From contig NC_088295.1 in assembly GCF_032854445.1 (NCBI RefSeq), positions 31,740,470 through 31,793,384 on the forward strand: a DNA stretch of 52,915 nucleotides, in the 5' to 3' direction. The translations under genes and the position numbers were made by a program. Source of the stretch: Liolophura sinensis. Lineage: Eukaryota > Mollusca > Polyplacophora > Chitonida > Chitonidae. Below, piece after piece: positions 23,401 through 38,400 of this stretch (position 1 is the stretch's first letter; each line of letters begins with the position of its first letter). Under the pieces are notes generated by a model, which was not told where the DNA came from, searched no databases, and saw only the letters and a program-made list of their open reading frames with translations.

Positions 23401-26400
23401 TGTATACATCGTGTACAATTTTAGTTAACTGACATATAGTCGAGTCGCCATGTTTAAATTCAGAATTATTCGATATTAGAAGGTTATGGTTAATACAATA
23501 TTCATACAGGTGCTTATATACTACTTTTTCTAGGACTTTAGAGAGAGCGGGATGTAGAGAAACTGGTCTGTAACTTGACATCATGTCTGTCTCCCTTTTT
23601 AAAGACAGGGCATACTCTAGACAGTTTCCAAGCTGTTGGAAAGACTCCTGACTGAAGTGAGAAATTAAATAGCTTAGTGAGGTAAAGTGCTATATTTTCC
23701 GCTGTATTTCTGAGCATGAAATTACTAATTCCATCAGCACCAGAAGTTTTTCTAATATTTAGTTTGGACAGAAAATCAACTACTTCCCTTTCACTTGTTT
23801 GTATACAATTAAGGCGTTCAGCAGTATAATAGGTGAATGGTGGTAAAACTGGTATTACTGACGGAAGAGTTGAATGGCTTACAAAAAATCTAACGAGCTC
23901 ATTAGCTTTCTCAGTATCACTTGATACATTTCTATCGTTAACGATTAAAGTAGGGATAGGTGGTTTCGCTTTTGAACCCAGCAAAGATATCATTATAGAC
24001 CAATAAGAATTGGTATCTAAATTGGGATTAGAAAGTTTTCCCTTTAGTTTTTCACCATATCTTAATATTGCTTTTCTCTTACTGGTATTAGCTTCACACC
24101 TAGATATATAAAATCGAAATCTGTCTTCCTCTGACTTAGTCCTCTTAAATTTTTTAAAACATCCATTTCTTTTTCGTAATTTATAACGAACATCATTTGC
24201 CATCCATGGTTTATAGCTTGGTCGTATTGTTACTTGCTTATTTGGTATTGCTTCCGCACAACAAGATAAACAAGATTGTTCCCAACATACAGTTTATCAT
24301 CTATATCTTCGAATATGTCACACACGGCTTCCCAGGGAGTGGTAGAGATAATTGACTGAAGCTGTATTAAGTCAGCACATTTAAAATCCCATATGTGTCC
24401 TTTACATGCTCTTGGTTTATCATTTACCAGAATATTTAAGGTACAATATACAGAAAAATAGTCGCAGAGCATATGAACACAGCGCACAAATGTACCGATA
24501 TACATGTACTTGAAATCATAATTGGGAAAAGGATAATTAGGAGAGCCAGTAAATTTATAATAGAGGCTATTGATACACATGCAAGGGCAATTGTACTGGC
24601 TTTTATCTATGTGCACGTATCTATGGAGGGAACAATTTGTAGCCGGCTGCTGAAAGTCGTGGAAGTGCAGACATGCAAATTACTTCTGCACAGCCTATCG
24701 CACAAACAGACAGGAGCAAGGTGGTGAAAAGCTTGGAGCACGGAGAGCACGGGAAAAGATAGCACCGCATGGATTGCACAGGCTGTTCTGATGATTGTAA
24801 CCTTACATCACTGAGAATCACAAAGCGACATGCCAAGACAGAAGTAAGGTGTGCTTAGGAAATTCGTGGTGTTTAAAGCTACAGTGTTCAGCGTAGCGCG
24901 AAGATTTGTGGGGAGGAAATTACAGGCCGGCTAGGTCATTTTCCTTTAACACTTGATATTTCTGGCCATGCTCAGTCTTGCGGTAGAATAAGTTGCCGTC
25001 ATAAGACCAGGCAGCGAACACCCGACCCTCTTTCTTCCATTGAAGTAGATTTTTAAATAAACCATGTCGCAATCGAGTTAAGTCCTCATTAATGTACACT
25101 CCTGGATGGTCCCTTTTCAGTAGCCTTCTCGCGGAGATCAGCTCAGACCGTTTTCTGTAAGATACAAATCTTACAATAATCTGGCGTATCTCTGGCGAAC
25201 CTATAAAGTGCGACCTGGATATATCTTCTTTACTCAATGTAACATTGATGCTTTTAGCTATCCTAATACTGCATCGTCGGTGGACTCTGGTGAAGTCGAA
25301 GTCCGTTTACCCGCAAACAGTTCCGACGGCTATACTGCTCAGCTTTCTCCCGCAAACATACATTTTCCGACTTCAGTTCTTGTTGTTGTTCATCAGATGA
25401 TTTCAATCTATTTTCACTTCTGATATTTCAGCGTTGAGTTGGTTCACTTCTACTTGCAACTTCCAGTTGTTTAACAACATTTTAAAGGTCTTTTGACAAG
25501 TCATTTATTTTGAGCTGGCTTACCTGATAGCGTCAAGCAGAGGCTATATGGCTGTGATCATTAGCTGCTCGAGCCGGGTTTCAACCTTAGCTTCCAAATG
25601 TTTTACAAATGAAAATAATGACACCAATCTTTTCAACGGTCACTGTCTTCGGTATGTTAAGTTGGCGCACCTCAAACCTCCAAACTGGCTTAGTCACAGC
25701 GAACAACTTCCAATACATGCAAATCTTTTCAACGACCAAAATAAATTATGAAAGAGGTCAGTTAGCGATGGATTTCCTCCAGGCTCCGCCAAGTTTACCA
25801 CATTCTTCCGAACAAACACCCCTCCCCACCTGCCATTTCCTCCAGGCTCCGCCAAGTTTACCACATTCTTCCGAACAAACACCCCTCCCCACCTGCCATT
25901 TCCTCCAGGCTCCGCCAAGTTTACCACATTCTTCCGAACAAACACCCCTCCCCCACTTCCATTTCCTCCAGGCTCCGCCAAGTTTACCACATTCTTCCAA
26001 ACAAACACCCCTCCCCATCTGCCATTTCCTCTAGCCTCCGCCAAGTTTACCACATTCTTCCAAACAAACACCCCTCCCCCACCTGCCATTTACTCAAGGC
26101 TCCGCCAAGTTTACCACATTCTTCCAAAGAAACACCCCTCCCCCACCTGCCATTTACTCAAGGCTCAGCCAGGTTTACCACGTTTCCTCGGGGTTTTATT
26201 CGGTCTACCCGATTTCCTCAGGACAGCTCCCGGTTCATTTGAGAGTTACTTGAGGGTTCTACCCTGTATTTGTCACGCCACAAACCGACAGTCAGTAAAT
26301 CAAGTACTGTATGTTGTATTGACTATAAGGTGTTTCTTTTGACTTCTCGTTTATATTCAGCTATCTGTAAGATCAGTCATACTCGCTACCTAAATTGCTT

Positions 26401-29400
26401 TTCCTCAGTGACACCTAACAACACAAGCTCTACACATCGATAAGATGGACGTCACTATTATTGTAAATAAATGCAGTTTATAGAATATTGTTTTCAAATA
26501 CATAATGTTAAACTCCGTCAGCTTGTTTTCGAGAAGATTTCATAGTGTATTTTATTACTCTGATCTAAAAGCAGAAGTTAACAGTAAATATCAGTTACTG
26601 TGTTTTTCTTTCAAAGTCACAGGATAAAAATTGTACCTCTGGAGTGTTATTGTAGCCTCGTTTTTGCTGAGGGTCCACGCATTCCCATGCGACAAAAACA
26701 GACATGTTGACGGCAAGAAGTGCTGCTACCATTCCAAACAACTTCCGGTCTGTTACAACCTATAAGTAAATAGTGGCGGAAAGTATTATCGGGTTAACTA
26801 AATAACTTTCAGCCTGTGATTAAGAATTTTTTCATAATTTATTTCCATTCGTAATTCGGGATAAATCTAAGCCACTTTCTGTGGATTTTCTCGACATGCA
26901 TGAAACTTGAAACCTGAAATATGAAAATGATATTTGCAAAGGTACACTCCCTAACAAAGCATTAACCGCTCACTATACTTGACCTCACTGTCGCGACTAG
27001 GAAGTTTTGAGCGGAAATCTTAAACTTAGCTAAATCCAGGCGATGAGAAAGAAAGTGATGTACAGGTGGATGTACATGTAGCCGTATTAGTTTTGCAATC
27101 ATTATTGATGAATGTTAATTATGGATTCGCGAGAGGGTACCGAGAGTATTTGGAGTGGAGCTAAATGTAAAACTAACGAGTATACCGCACGAGGTCAAAA
27201 GGACAACCTCGCGGTTTTGATGTGACGGCAACATACAGGTCATAAGTAGAAGAATGACAAACATTACGCCCCCAAAAACCCATAAAAACCTGAATATATA
27301 TAAATCTGAAATTTCGCAAAAGATACACACTTTACCTTTCGTTCTAGTTTTGGGTTTGTGAAGATAACATATACACGCCAGGTCTTGGAAAATAGACCAC
27401 CAAAGGTGAGGGAAAATCCAGTCAACAGAAAGAGGGTTTTAATCTATCGGAAAGAGAAATTTACCACAATAGATGAATCATAAACAAGTGAACATAAAGT
27501 GAAAAGTACACAATGGGACTTCAATTAAGGTTACAAGTCCAGATTAACGGAGCGGATATTAATTGTACAATGGCGCGTGTGGTGATATATTCCTTTGTGT
27601 GGATTTTTTAAAAGAACAGAACTGGTTTCCGGCCATGTGAGAGGTCCGTTTCATGTGTATCATACGTTCTGTACAAGCAACATGTTTCATTTCCGGGATA
27701 CATGTATCTCTTTGCCTTTAGAATTCCTGGTTGTAATCAGCAATGAGTTTGAAGCAAACTGTCATGGCATGACTTTGATTAAAAGCTTGGCCTAATAAAC
27801 GCATACAAAAAAAGAAAAGATCTCAAAAATCGATGAAATCTGCCGATGAAAGCACCAAAGACACCATAACTCTAAATGTGTTATAAGTAATGGGGAGACC
27901 GTATTTCCCAATTTTCCAACACGTGAACTACATTTGTTCATATTCATATACGGAGTTTTCAACGATTTTTCAGGCAGTAGATATACGTAGCTTACCCAGC
28001 ACATCTGTGCGACCTGACCATTAATATCTTCGAAAAAGACTGTAGCATAGATCACTGTACATCCTATTAATATAACGTTATTGAGCCGAGGCGAAGACAT
28101 CTTGATAATCCTGAAAATAAATACGGAGAGCCTAATTTGAAATAAATATGCGAGGTCGATCAAATGTTAAGGTTAATCGTCAAACTGTAGTCTTGCAGAT
28201 GTTTCGGATAACCCGTTAATACAGATCAAACTACTTCTTGGCTCATATTTGTCGTACAATATGCCTGATTTATTTCTTGGAATGCCATTATCGTTCATCC
28301 ATAGATCGATTGATTCTGATTTAGCCAAGGTGATAAAATAAGTGCATGGATACAAAACGTATAAAAGAAAGGCTGGTTTTCAGCAAATTGCATTTCACTT
28401 TCTGAAACTATTCGAATGAAACCGGGGAACACCGTTTTATGTTAGTCAGCTGTCATTTTTACAACAGAAATAATAACCCATTGCATACAAGATAAAATAC
28501 TTCTTCAACAGACATTTGGCGATGAATCAAGTCGGAGCTGTTATACTGACTGCAACTTATTTAATCAAAAACTACAATACATAAAATGTCTTCGACTAGA
28601 AGATAAAATAAACGTACTGATTTGTTGTATCTAATGCTTTCACCATTATTTTGGTCATGTACTCACGCCGTCTCTTTGTTGCAGACCGGAGTCAGTACCA
28701 CCATAGCAGTAGTGCTCACTCACTGCCATAAAGAGGTCATACCTGTTGACTCAGCCAGCGCACCAAATCATGGCGCCAGGAGGGGCAGAACCAGAGTTAC
28801 TAACTGGTCAAGTCTGAAGATCCGGCATTGAAGCAGAATTCTCTTTTTCGAAGTGAATGCCACTGACAACAAGCATTTTGCTTTTCATGTATTCAGATCA
28901 AGGCGTATTTCATATAAAAGTAATTTATTCCTATTATTCGGGTTCATATTTACCTTTGGTCTTTGAAGTATTGATTAAAGGCAAGAAATGACATCCCAAG
29001 AATAATTCCAATGGCAGCCAAGAGACAGAAGACGGCGAATAGAACAGGAGACACAAGCTGAACCTTCACTATAACCTCTACGGAATCGCGGGGTGGTCGA
29101 CCAGCTGCAACATGATACTACATAGTTATTGGGCCAACATCAGCACATTAGTCAGAACTTGACGCTCACATCAGCATAATACTAAGTGACTATCTTTTTA
29201 TAATGTGGCTACAAGGCGATAACTAATTTGGAAACAAACATACTCTGGTTGACGGTGTACACTTTATTACTGTTTGGCAAAAGTTCTAGGCAGTCAACTT
29301 TAAATTGTTTGACTGGGTCACTATAATGTGTAAGCTATATTGTGTGAGTCACTATACAGTGTAAGTTGTATTTCACTGCGTCACTATGCTGTGTAAACTG

Positions 29401-32400
29401 TATACCACTGCGTAACTATGCTTTGTAAGCTGTATCTTACAGTCACTGTACTGTGTAAACTGTATCTCACCGCGTAACTGTGCTATGTAAGCTGTATCTC
29501 ACTGAGTCAGTATCCTGTGTAAATTGTATTTCACTGTGCCACTGTACTGTGTAAACTTTATCTTACTGTGTCACTATGCTGTGTTATCTGTCATTCTAGT
29601 AATTATACACTTTTACTCATTACATATTTCAAATATTGTAGTTTTCCATAGTTATTAATAACTGAGGTTTTCGAGTTTTCCTAATGGCTATAAACATGTA
29701 CATTTACCTTTTATTTGATTTTGAATGCTCTAATCGAAAAAGTGCTGTGTTATCTGTCATTCTAGTAATTATACACTTTCACTCATTACATATTTCAAAT
29801 ATTGTGGTTTTCCATAGTTACTAATAACTGAGGTTTTCGAGTTTTCCTACTGGTTATAAACATGTCCATCTACCTTTTATTTGATTTTGAATGTTTTCGT
29901 CTCATCGAAAAAGTGCTGTTTAAACATGTTCTCGCCACGATTTGGCTGCAATATTGCCGAAGTAGCGTTAACAACAATCATTTATTCATTCCTTTTTAAT
30001 GTGAAGACATATATAAACACATGTTGATGAGCCACAGGATTTGACCATAAATGTTCACTTTGTTCATTATGTTTCCCTCGCAGAGTTTTTTGATTCAACA
30101 ATGAAAGCTTTATCTATTTACAGTACAGTAACTCATATTCCCGACAATGTAAATCATTAATAAACACAATGCTGATTGGTTAAGTAAATGTTATTTAGAG
30201 TCAAACAAGTGTCACTGTCACACAAAGGTTTGAAGCATTGACTGATTGTCTTTGTTTAGGTTATAACAGTAGACATATATAACGTACCTGACCAGGTGAG
30301 CAAAGGTGATGGGTACCATTCTATCTTACTGGCGTTAGTAGCCGCAGGGTTGTACAAGCCAATGGTTTCACGAATCCCCGCTGAAAAGACCAGAAATATG
30401 GTCTATATTTTCATCACAGTGTTTATATTCTAATTTAGATCAAGATAGAAATTCGAATTCGGATTAGAATTAAAATGCAAGAACCAAAAGTATATATATG
30501 GGCTAAAAAATAACATTTATAGCGACTCCAGGCATTACCTGCCTGTAAAAGTTGTGGATTCAGGCGACGGTGAGTCTCCTTTAAATATAACCATGACGCA
30601 TATATTTGTATGCATGTCCTTCGATTTCCTCAACAATCCTTCATTTCATCGACTTCACACAATCTACATGAATTGCAAAGGACCTTAGAAAGTGAAGTGT
30701 CTACAAGTGGAAAAATTGTGTATTGTGTTAAATAATAATGACGTCACAAAGCTTTCGCTTTCACGTGAAGACTGTCCTTTGATGTGGGATGAATATCATA
30801 GAAAATAAGGCTATGCTATTTTCATCGTTTAGCGAACATGAATTCTTTTCTACAGGTAATGAATGCGCTTGTTCTTTAAAACGGCATTCCCTACGAATAC
30901 CAAAATTCTGTTTCATTTCATTCCCGAATCCCATTTGACAAAACGTTGTGACATGGGCAAAAAGTTGTACATTATGATGGCACCCGAATACAGTAGGCAC
31001 CTATCTCATCAACTGACCTTGAACTCTGTCCAGTGACATAAGCGTTTCCGGGTCACCACTGGAATCAAAGAAAGTTGGTCCTCGGATTCCTTGAAAGTTA
31101 ATCTGTTTCATGTGCTTAAAATTCAGCAGGCCTATTTCATCGTTGGTGTATGTGAAGTTTTCTAAACCAAGCCCGCTACCTGAAAGATACAAAATGAAGT
31201 GTTTGTTTATAGGAGTTCAGGTTTTACCCCTATTTATAGGAACTTAGCCTTTTTATATATTTGTATTCGGTGATGAAAATAATGCAAAAACGTAAGTATT
31301 ATAACTAATGTATGTTGATTAATACCTAACCAGAATATAACCTTTGGCAGGATAATTATTAAAAACATTATGTTTAAGAGAAACTAAAAGAGAGGAAGAA
31401 AACCTGACTTATAGAGTTCACGAGAACAGAAACAGTAAAACACATGCATTTCGGCTAAGTGGTTGTTGTATTTAACAAACCTGCTTAAACTCAAAATTAA
31501 ACTTGTTTGTAAGCATATTAAAGGCGAAACTTTGTCATAAAACATCAAATGTTTTATTTCTCATTTAAATGTTTTTTCCCTCGTAATGACAAAATGTAAC
31601 AGTGCCGTAAATTTAAACATGTTCTCGCCACAACTTCAAGACAAGGAATTCGAAATCGGATTATATATGACATACATTACGGCATGCCAAGTAACAATTT
31701 CCCTCAAAGCTTTGACATTTATTTACACGGTGATTGCATTATAAATCGTCTATATTAGTTCGCAGAAATTCTAACCCTGCTTGAGCTTTTCCAAACTTGA
31801 ACTTACTCCCATTAGTAAGATTTGTTAAGGTATCGTTTAGCGCTAAAGCAATAGCCCATGTGCAGTCATAGCTCAGAGACGCCTTGATGTCACCGAAGAA
31901 GACCTGGTGATTGGTTTTGTTGTAATAAGCACGTTGGAACTCTGAAGCAGTGAGGCCTGCCACTCCTGCCTCCTCTTTCGGGTTCAGGTAGATGGTTCTG
32001 ATGGCGAAATGACCCTCGATAGCCTCCTTTAACTGGCTCACTGTACAATCAATGCCCGTCGTGTTATCGATGTGCACCCACCAGTCCTCCTCCAGCCAAC
32101 CAGTGATCAACCACACGATCTTAGAACCGTACAATTTCTGCTTGTATGCCTTTCATGAATGAAACAGAATGAAATCGTAAATGAGGTAAAGTGACATACA
32201 GGCCGAATTTCATCAGTTACGTGCGTTAATCAGTGGATACATACGTGTTGTGTAAGCTGTATTAAATTAGTGATTACTTATATTGTGTGTACTGGATTAA
32301 ATCATTGGTTACTATGTTGTGTAAGCTATGTTTAATCAGTGGTAACATGTATTGTGTATGCTTTGTTAATTCACTGGTTACTATATTATGAGTGAGTGAG

Positions 32401-35400
32401 TGAGTGGCTGAGGTTTAAAATCGTTCTTAACTATTTTTCAGTCATATGACGACGAAGGAATCCTTAGAGTGCATGTAATGTGTCTCCTTGTTGCAGGACG
32501 GATTTCTACCGCTCTTTTATTTAGTGCTGCTTCACTCAGACGCCTGACCGAAGGCAAGTAAACTGCCCCGCCCGAGCCATTATACTGATACGGGTCAACC
32601 AGTCGTTGCACTATCCCCTTCATGCTAAACGCCAAGCGAGGTACTATGTTATGTAAGCAGGGTTGAATCAGTCTGTTACTATATTGGGTAAGCCATGTTC
32701 AGTTCGTGGTTACATATATTTTACAGGCTGTCTCCAATCCGTAGCTACTATATTGGGTAAGCCATGTTCAGTTCGTGGTTACATATATTTTACAGGCTGT
32801 CTCCAATCCGTAGCTTCTGTATTGTGTAAGCTGTGTTACGGTTGACTTTTTTTAACAGGGCTAGCTGTGATTACGCATTGGTACAAATCAAAGACATCAC
32901 AGGTAGGACATTTTGTTCGTTCATGCACACATAAAAATCAAGGTTGAGCAAAGTCAGGGAACCTTGTTACATCATTATAACATCAAGAAGAACTGACCAG
33001 TGCAAGTTTTTTGAGCTTGAGGTCATAGCTTGTGATAGCTGTGCAGTATGGAGAGAACAGCACTTACATGAGGAAAACATAGGAATCACAGGGGTTATTG
33101 TATCTGGTCTCTTGTTCCCAGTAGTTCAAACACTAGTTGGATTGCAGAAAAACACCAACTGTGCTTCATTAAAAAAATCATTTACATTTCTTTAGATGTT
33201 ATCCTCAACCCAGTGAAAGGTAACAATAGGTCGACTACACCATTCTATAAACCTGATTTTTAATTTATTCTCAGATATTTTAATCATACACTTGTTTATT
33301 CATATATAGCAGTAAAGCTATATATCGCTATTTCTAATTCATATGTGTAAAATTCTGCAGAGAAGTCAGCTTTGTATCGAGATCTGAACCCAGTCGTATC
33401 ACCTTAATGAGAAATCGTCATATTCCATTAGTAACATGAATATACTGAGAATGGGGTTTACCTCCCAAAGCCATTCCCAACAATTCCAGGCTTACAACAC
33501 AGACGTGTATATGATATTAATACATTCCGTATGACTATGCCAATTGTGGACTGACGATAGTCCTATGACCGGACTCTCTGTTGACCCCCATATAGTTACT
33601 CTGATGACGCTGGTAATAAGTGCTTTCGTATTCTAATTTTATGATCACAGCTGGAGCGTTTAGTTGTAATGGCTTTTTTTTCTTTTTTCAGACATTGTGC
33701 ATACAGTAAGGTAAACACGAATACCGTGCAGTGCGGGTTTTTTGAAGACGTAGAGCTTGACAAGACAGCTATAAAATATAAAACAGATTGTGGAAGCCGT
33801 ACGAGCTGACAGAATACTGAGTGAAGCCATACATTATCTTTGAAGCAAAGCCTTCCATCTGGTAACCACAAAGCTTCGACTACGTCTTCATGGTTGAGAC
33901 ATACATTATTTCACACCTAGGGCCTGTCTCGATCTAGCATGAACGTGGTCGGACTATAAACAAGTGCATGCACCTCCACGCGATGTGTAGGAAGGACTCT
34001 CCAAACCCGTTTACTTGGAAACCATACATCTCAAGAGTGGTGGAGTTGGAGGGTGTGGGTGGGGTAAGCGAATTTCCAAATAAAGAAGAATTTATCATTT
34101 GACGTGAATTTCATCATATGACGTGAGATCGAGTGGTCGTCGACATGATATAGGTGTAATATTGCTATTGAGGCGTAGAACTATAACCAAATCATTCATT
34201 CACATGCCAAGGCTCAAAATGAAATTCCTTTCTATCCGAGGTAGATTATTTCCGGCAATCTCTCTATTATTTGGGTAAAGTTACGCACTTACACAAAAGA
34301 GCAAATCGTTCCTGCACTCCATTTAACGGAATGATGGAGCAACGTGAATAAATTTGTTGAAATGTTACGCAAACCGATAAGAAAACGATATAGTCTACGT
34401 GTTGATTTAAATGGATATAGCATGTTACTCTCCAATGAGATATAAACAGTTGAAGAAAAACGGCAACTTAGTATTAAAGTAATGGCCTACCTCACAGAAG
34501 ACTTTATACGACATGTCTTGGTAGAAATCACCAATGATAATTCGGGCGTCGTGTTTCTGTAAAACAACAAATAATTGCATTAGGCATCACAAAGATATAC
34601 ACATCCATCAGATGTCGCATATTGTTTCAAGTTAGATGAAAGGACAGTAACGTAAGCAAATAATGATCTGTGGAGTTAAGGGAATAATGACCTGTGGAGT
34701 TAAGCAAATAATGATCTGTGGAGTTAAGCAAATAATGATACTTGGAGGTAAGCAAATAATGATCTGTGGAGTTAGCAAACAATACATCAATAAATAAGTC
34801 TATCTATTTGGTAGACAGCCCCTTGATTTTTACTTATTCAACAGTGCAAAATGTTATCTGTCATTCATTAAGATTATTAAAGTCGAAGAAGCGGGGATTT
34901 ATTTGCCATGAAAGCTATAAAAGCATTGAGGCAGTCTACGTGGCCAGAGAAACCATTTCCTTTAGTGCAGCTAGTAGTGGGTGGGGTTCACCCTAAAATT
35001 TATTTGACCTGGCGCCTATAGCACTGACGCTAATGTTACATTGTAAGGAAAGTAAATTTTTACGAATTATGAATCGGTAATTTAAGACAAAATTAGTTTA
35101 AGACATAACTTAAAACAATGGCTATATAGTGTTAACTATAGAATTATAGAATAACAGCGAAAACAGTGAAACCAGATGTAAACTGTTGAGCATAGTATAA
35201 ACTGCACGAATTACAAACTAAATTTATTTATTATTTGATTGGTGTTTTACGCCGTGCTTAAGAATATTTCACTTACACGACAGCGGCCAGCATTATGGTG
35301 GGAGGAAACCCGACAGAGCTTGTAGACCTTCCCGCGTGCGGCGGGAGAGGACATAAACTAAAGACACGATTATGTGATTGTTTATTTATTTATATTATTT

Positions 35401-38400
35401 GACTGGCGTGCTCAAGAATATTTCACTTATGCGACGGCGGCCAGATTTATGGTGGGTGAAAACCGGGCAGAGCCCGGGGGATACCCACGACCATCCGCAG
35501 GTTGCTGGCAGACCTTCCCACGTACGGCCGGAGAGGAAGCCGGCATGAGCTGGACTTGAACTCACAGCGACCGCATTGGTGAGAGACTGCTGGGTCATCT
35601 CGCATGATTATGTGCTGGAAAGGCCACTTAACACAAGGTCAAATGTCAGTTTGCAATTTAATAGGGAAAGAGCCTACAGAAGTGAGAAATGGTGGACAAT
35701 TTAGAGTTTATTCTCTTCAGCAACTTAAGACAAAATTTATGTGGTGGAAAAGTCGCTAAGATAATGTCAAAGGTCAGTTTGCACCGAGTGACCTAGCGAA
35801 TGTACCTTAATTAACATTAAACCTATAAAATTGAAAACTGGTGGAAAATATGGACTTTAACACCTTCACTGATAATTACCCGCTTAAGAGCACTTTTGTG
35901 GTTGGAAAGATAAATTAAGACAAGGTCAAAAGTTAATTTCCATTGAATGCGGTTTGATTCCTCTTTTAACGATACACAGCCTACAGGAATGAAAACTGGT
36001 GGAGTTTTATTTCTTCATCGATAAACGCCAACTTTAGACCATAAAACAGCATAGATCACTTAAGACAGGTTCATAGACGGCAGTGTGGAACCATCCACGT
36101 TATAATGGTGTAACATCTTGAAAACACTGCAAATGTCTTTTAAATCTTGAAACAGAATTATTTCACTGAGTAATCATGCTCACGAACCGCATGAAGCCAC
36201 ATATAGACCATGAAACACAACCTTTATGTCTGGAATTGAACGAATCCCCCACAGAGAAAGATGTACAGCATCACTGATAACCTGCCTCTCCTTATGAAAA
36301 TGCGACTGAAGGTCTCGCACAATGAGAAAATAGGATTGTATCGTATAGGAAGATTATTCATTTAATTGAGATTCAGGTGTACAGTACATTGCAGGATACG
36401 TTTATGCAAATTGTTTTGTCTCCTGTAGTTCAAATGACTAAATTGATCTTATGGAACGCTTTCATCGTGCAACCTGGCCCAAGCATAGCCAAAGCAGACT
36501 GTGGAAATTACTGTTATTGTAATAATTACTGGACATCAGCTTTGATACATGTAGGTAAAGATGTTTCCATGATGTATCAACATTATGCCCGGGGCGATTC
36601 CTCAAGGAAGTTAAAAATTTAAAAAGAAATTAAAAAGGCATACTCTAGAGAGAGGGCATGATATATGATACAATTTGCCATTCACACTGTCAGAGACTGA
36701 GCCTCACAAAAAAGAAACCCTTAAGCATAGTATAAGAATATTTATAGTTCGCAGATATTCTACACAAGAAAATAGATACCTTTGGTTAGAAGTTACAAGT
36801 TCACCTTGTAACTTGTAGCTTCAGACCAGAATAGATAAACTAATTCTGATTTGAAATTACAAGTTACAATTTCGTACTTGTAACTTCTAACTAAAGGTCC
36901 CTATAAGATATTTCACTTATACCTAACCCTAACCAGCATTATGGTGCGAGGAAACCGGACAGAGCCCGGGGGAAACACACACTCATCCGCAGGTTGCTGT
37001 CAGACCTTCCCATGTACGATCAGAGAGGAAGTCAGCATGTTCTGGACTTCATACACAATTATGAGGAATGACTTCTGGGGCTGAATGTTTTTCATGTCAT
37101 GAAACAAGATTCATAACTGATATGACTTTCCTCTGTAATGTAGAATTGGCGTCAATCTTAGGCATAGACATAGGCACCATATCAAATAAATGTAAATTTG
37201 GGGCAGTTAGAAAGAGCCCATTTATAGCGACATCATACGTGAATGTTGGTTGAGAGCACATTTGGTCCACTAGCTATCATGTTATTAACATGTTATGCGG
37301 AGAGAAATTATAAGGCTGATTTGTTATATATTTATTTAATTGATCTATGCGTAACTGAGTGCTCCAGAATTTTTCAGAAAATTGCATTTGTAGCGCAGTG
37401 ATTTTCAAACCTCTACAGCTAATGAAAAAAAAAAGATATTTCAGTGGGACAGGAGCCGGCTATAATTTTTTTGATTTTATGACCTATACATCGCCTAAGT
37501 GCATGTTTGGAGCTTTATAAGTCGTAGGCATGCCCTTTAAGAGGAAAAGACGGGTAAAACAGCAGTGAGAAAAGAAGCAGCCTTACGAGTGTGTCAGCAG
37601 CTGTACGTCACAGCTATAGTCAGTCTCGCTACTCGAGGCCCACAGTTTCTTGCACTGGGGTCTTTTCCCCACCTTACCATAGCAGGTCCTTTAGCAGACA
37701 GTTGACGATATGCGGTCTTCCGCTAGAAACGTTTGCCTGATTTCCTGACAGATTTACTCTTGAATACTGCAGTGTAAGGTAACCCTTAAATCAACATATT
37801 CAACAATGCCGACTGCGCCCAAATGAGTAGAATATATTCATATATATTGCAGAATACGTTGTTCTTGTTACTTTACACTGTTTATCTAAATGACGTCTAT
37901 AAATTCTCTGGGGTACAGATGAAATAGGACAAGCAATCTCAGTCAATCTTGACAGAAATCTGAAATAGATCCACAGAGACAAATATCCACCACACGATCG
38001 TGGGGTAGGGGAAGTCATATGTCGTTTAAGCCTTATGCATGTTTGTATCTATCATCTTGATGGCAAGCTTGTAAGAGATAAACAACGCTCATGTAAATAA
38101 TACATAGACACATATACATTTACTTAATATATAAAAACAAGACGCTTGATGTCTTACTGAATGTATACGTTTCTTTGTTGACTGAGCAAGATAGGAGCTA
38201 TATTTACGAAGATTATGAATGTTTGAATGATTATTACTTTACGCCAGATTGGCAGTATCTGATATCCCGCAGAACAAACAGGCTGAGCTGACATGTTTAT
38301 TTCATAACTTTGATCGTCGTCATATGACTGAAAAATTGTTGAGTACGACGTTAAACCCCAAGCACTCACTCACTCATAACTTTAATCAAAGACGAGCATA

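Larger units (their letters stand above)
22540..25640 (-). mobile_element. Degenerate non-LTR retrotransposon (LINE) in receptor intron 12
   Basis: Reading leftwards on the minus strand: an ORF1-like coiled coil and RNA-binding region, an unrecognised stretch where endonuclease is expected, then endonuclease end, linker, reverse transcriptase and a Cys/His C-terminal end. Frameshifts and stops break every part. The RT resembles Jockey/CR1-type elements by eye; clade not certain. Confidence 0.8.

Noticed and set aside
25694-26089. Open frames of 131 and 141 codons on both strands
   Set aside because: Products of a 63-bp tandem unit whose length is a multiple of three.
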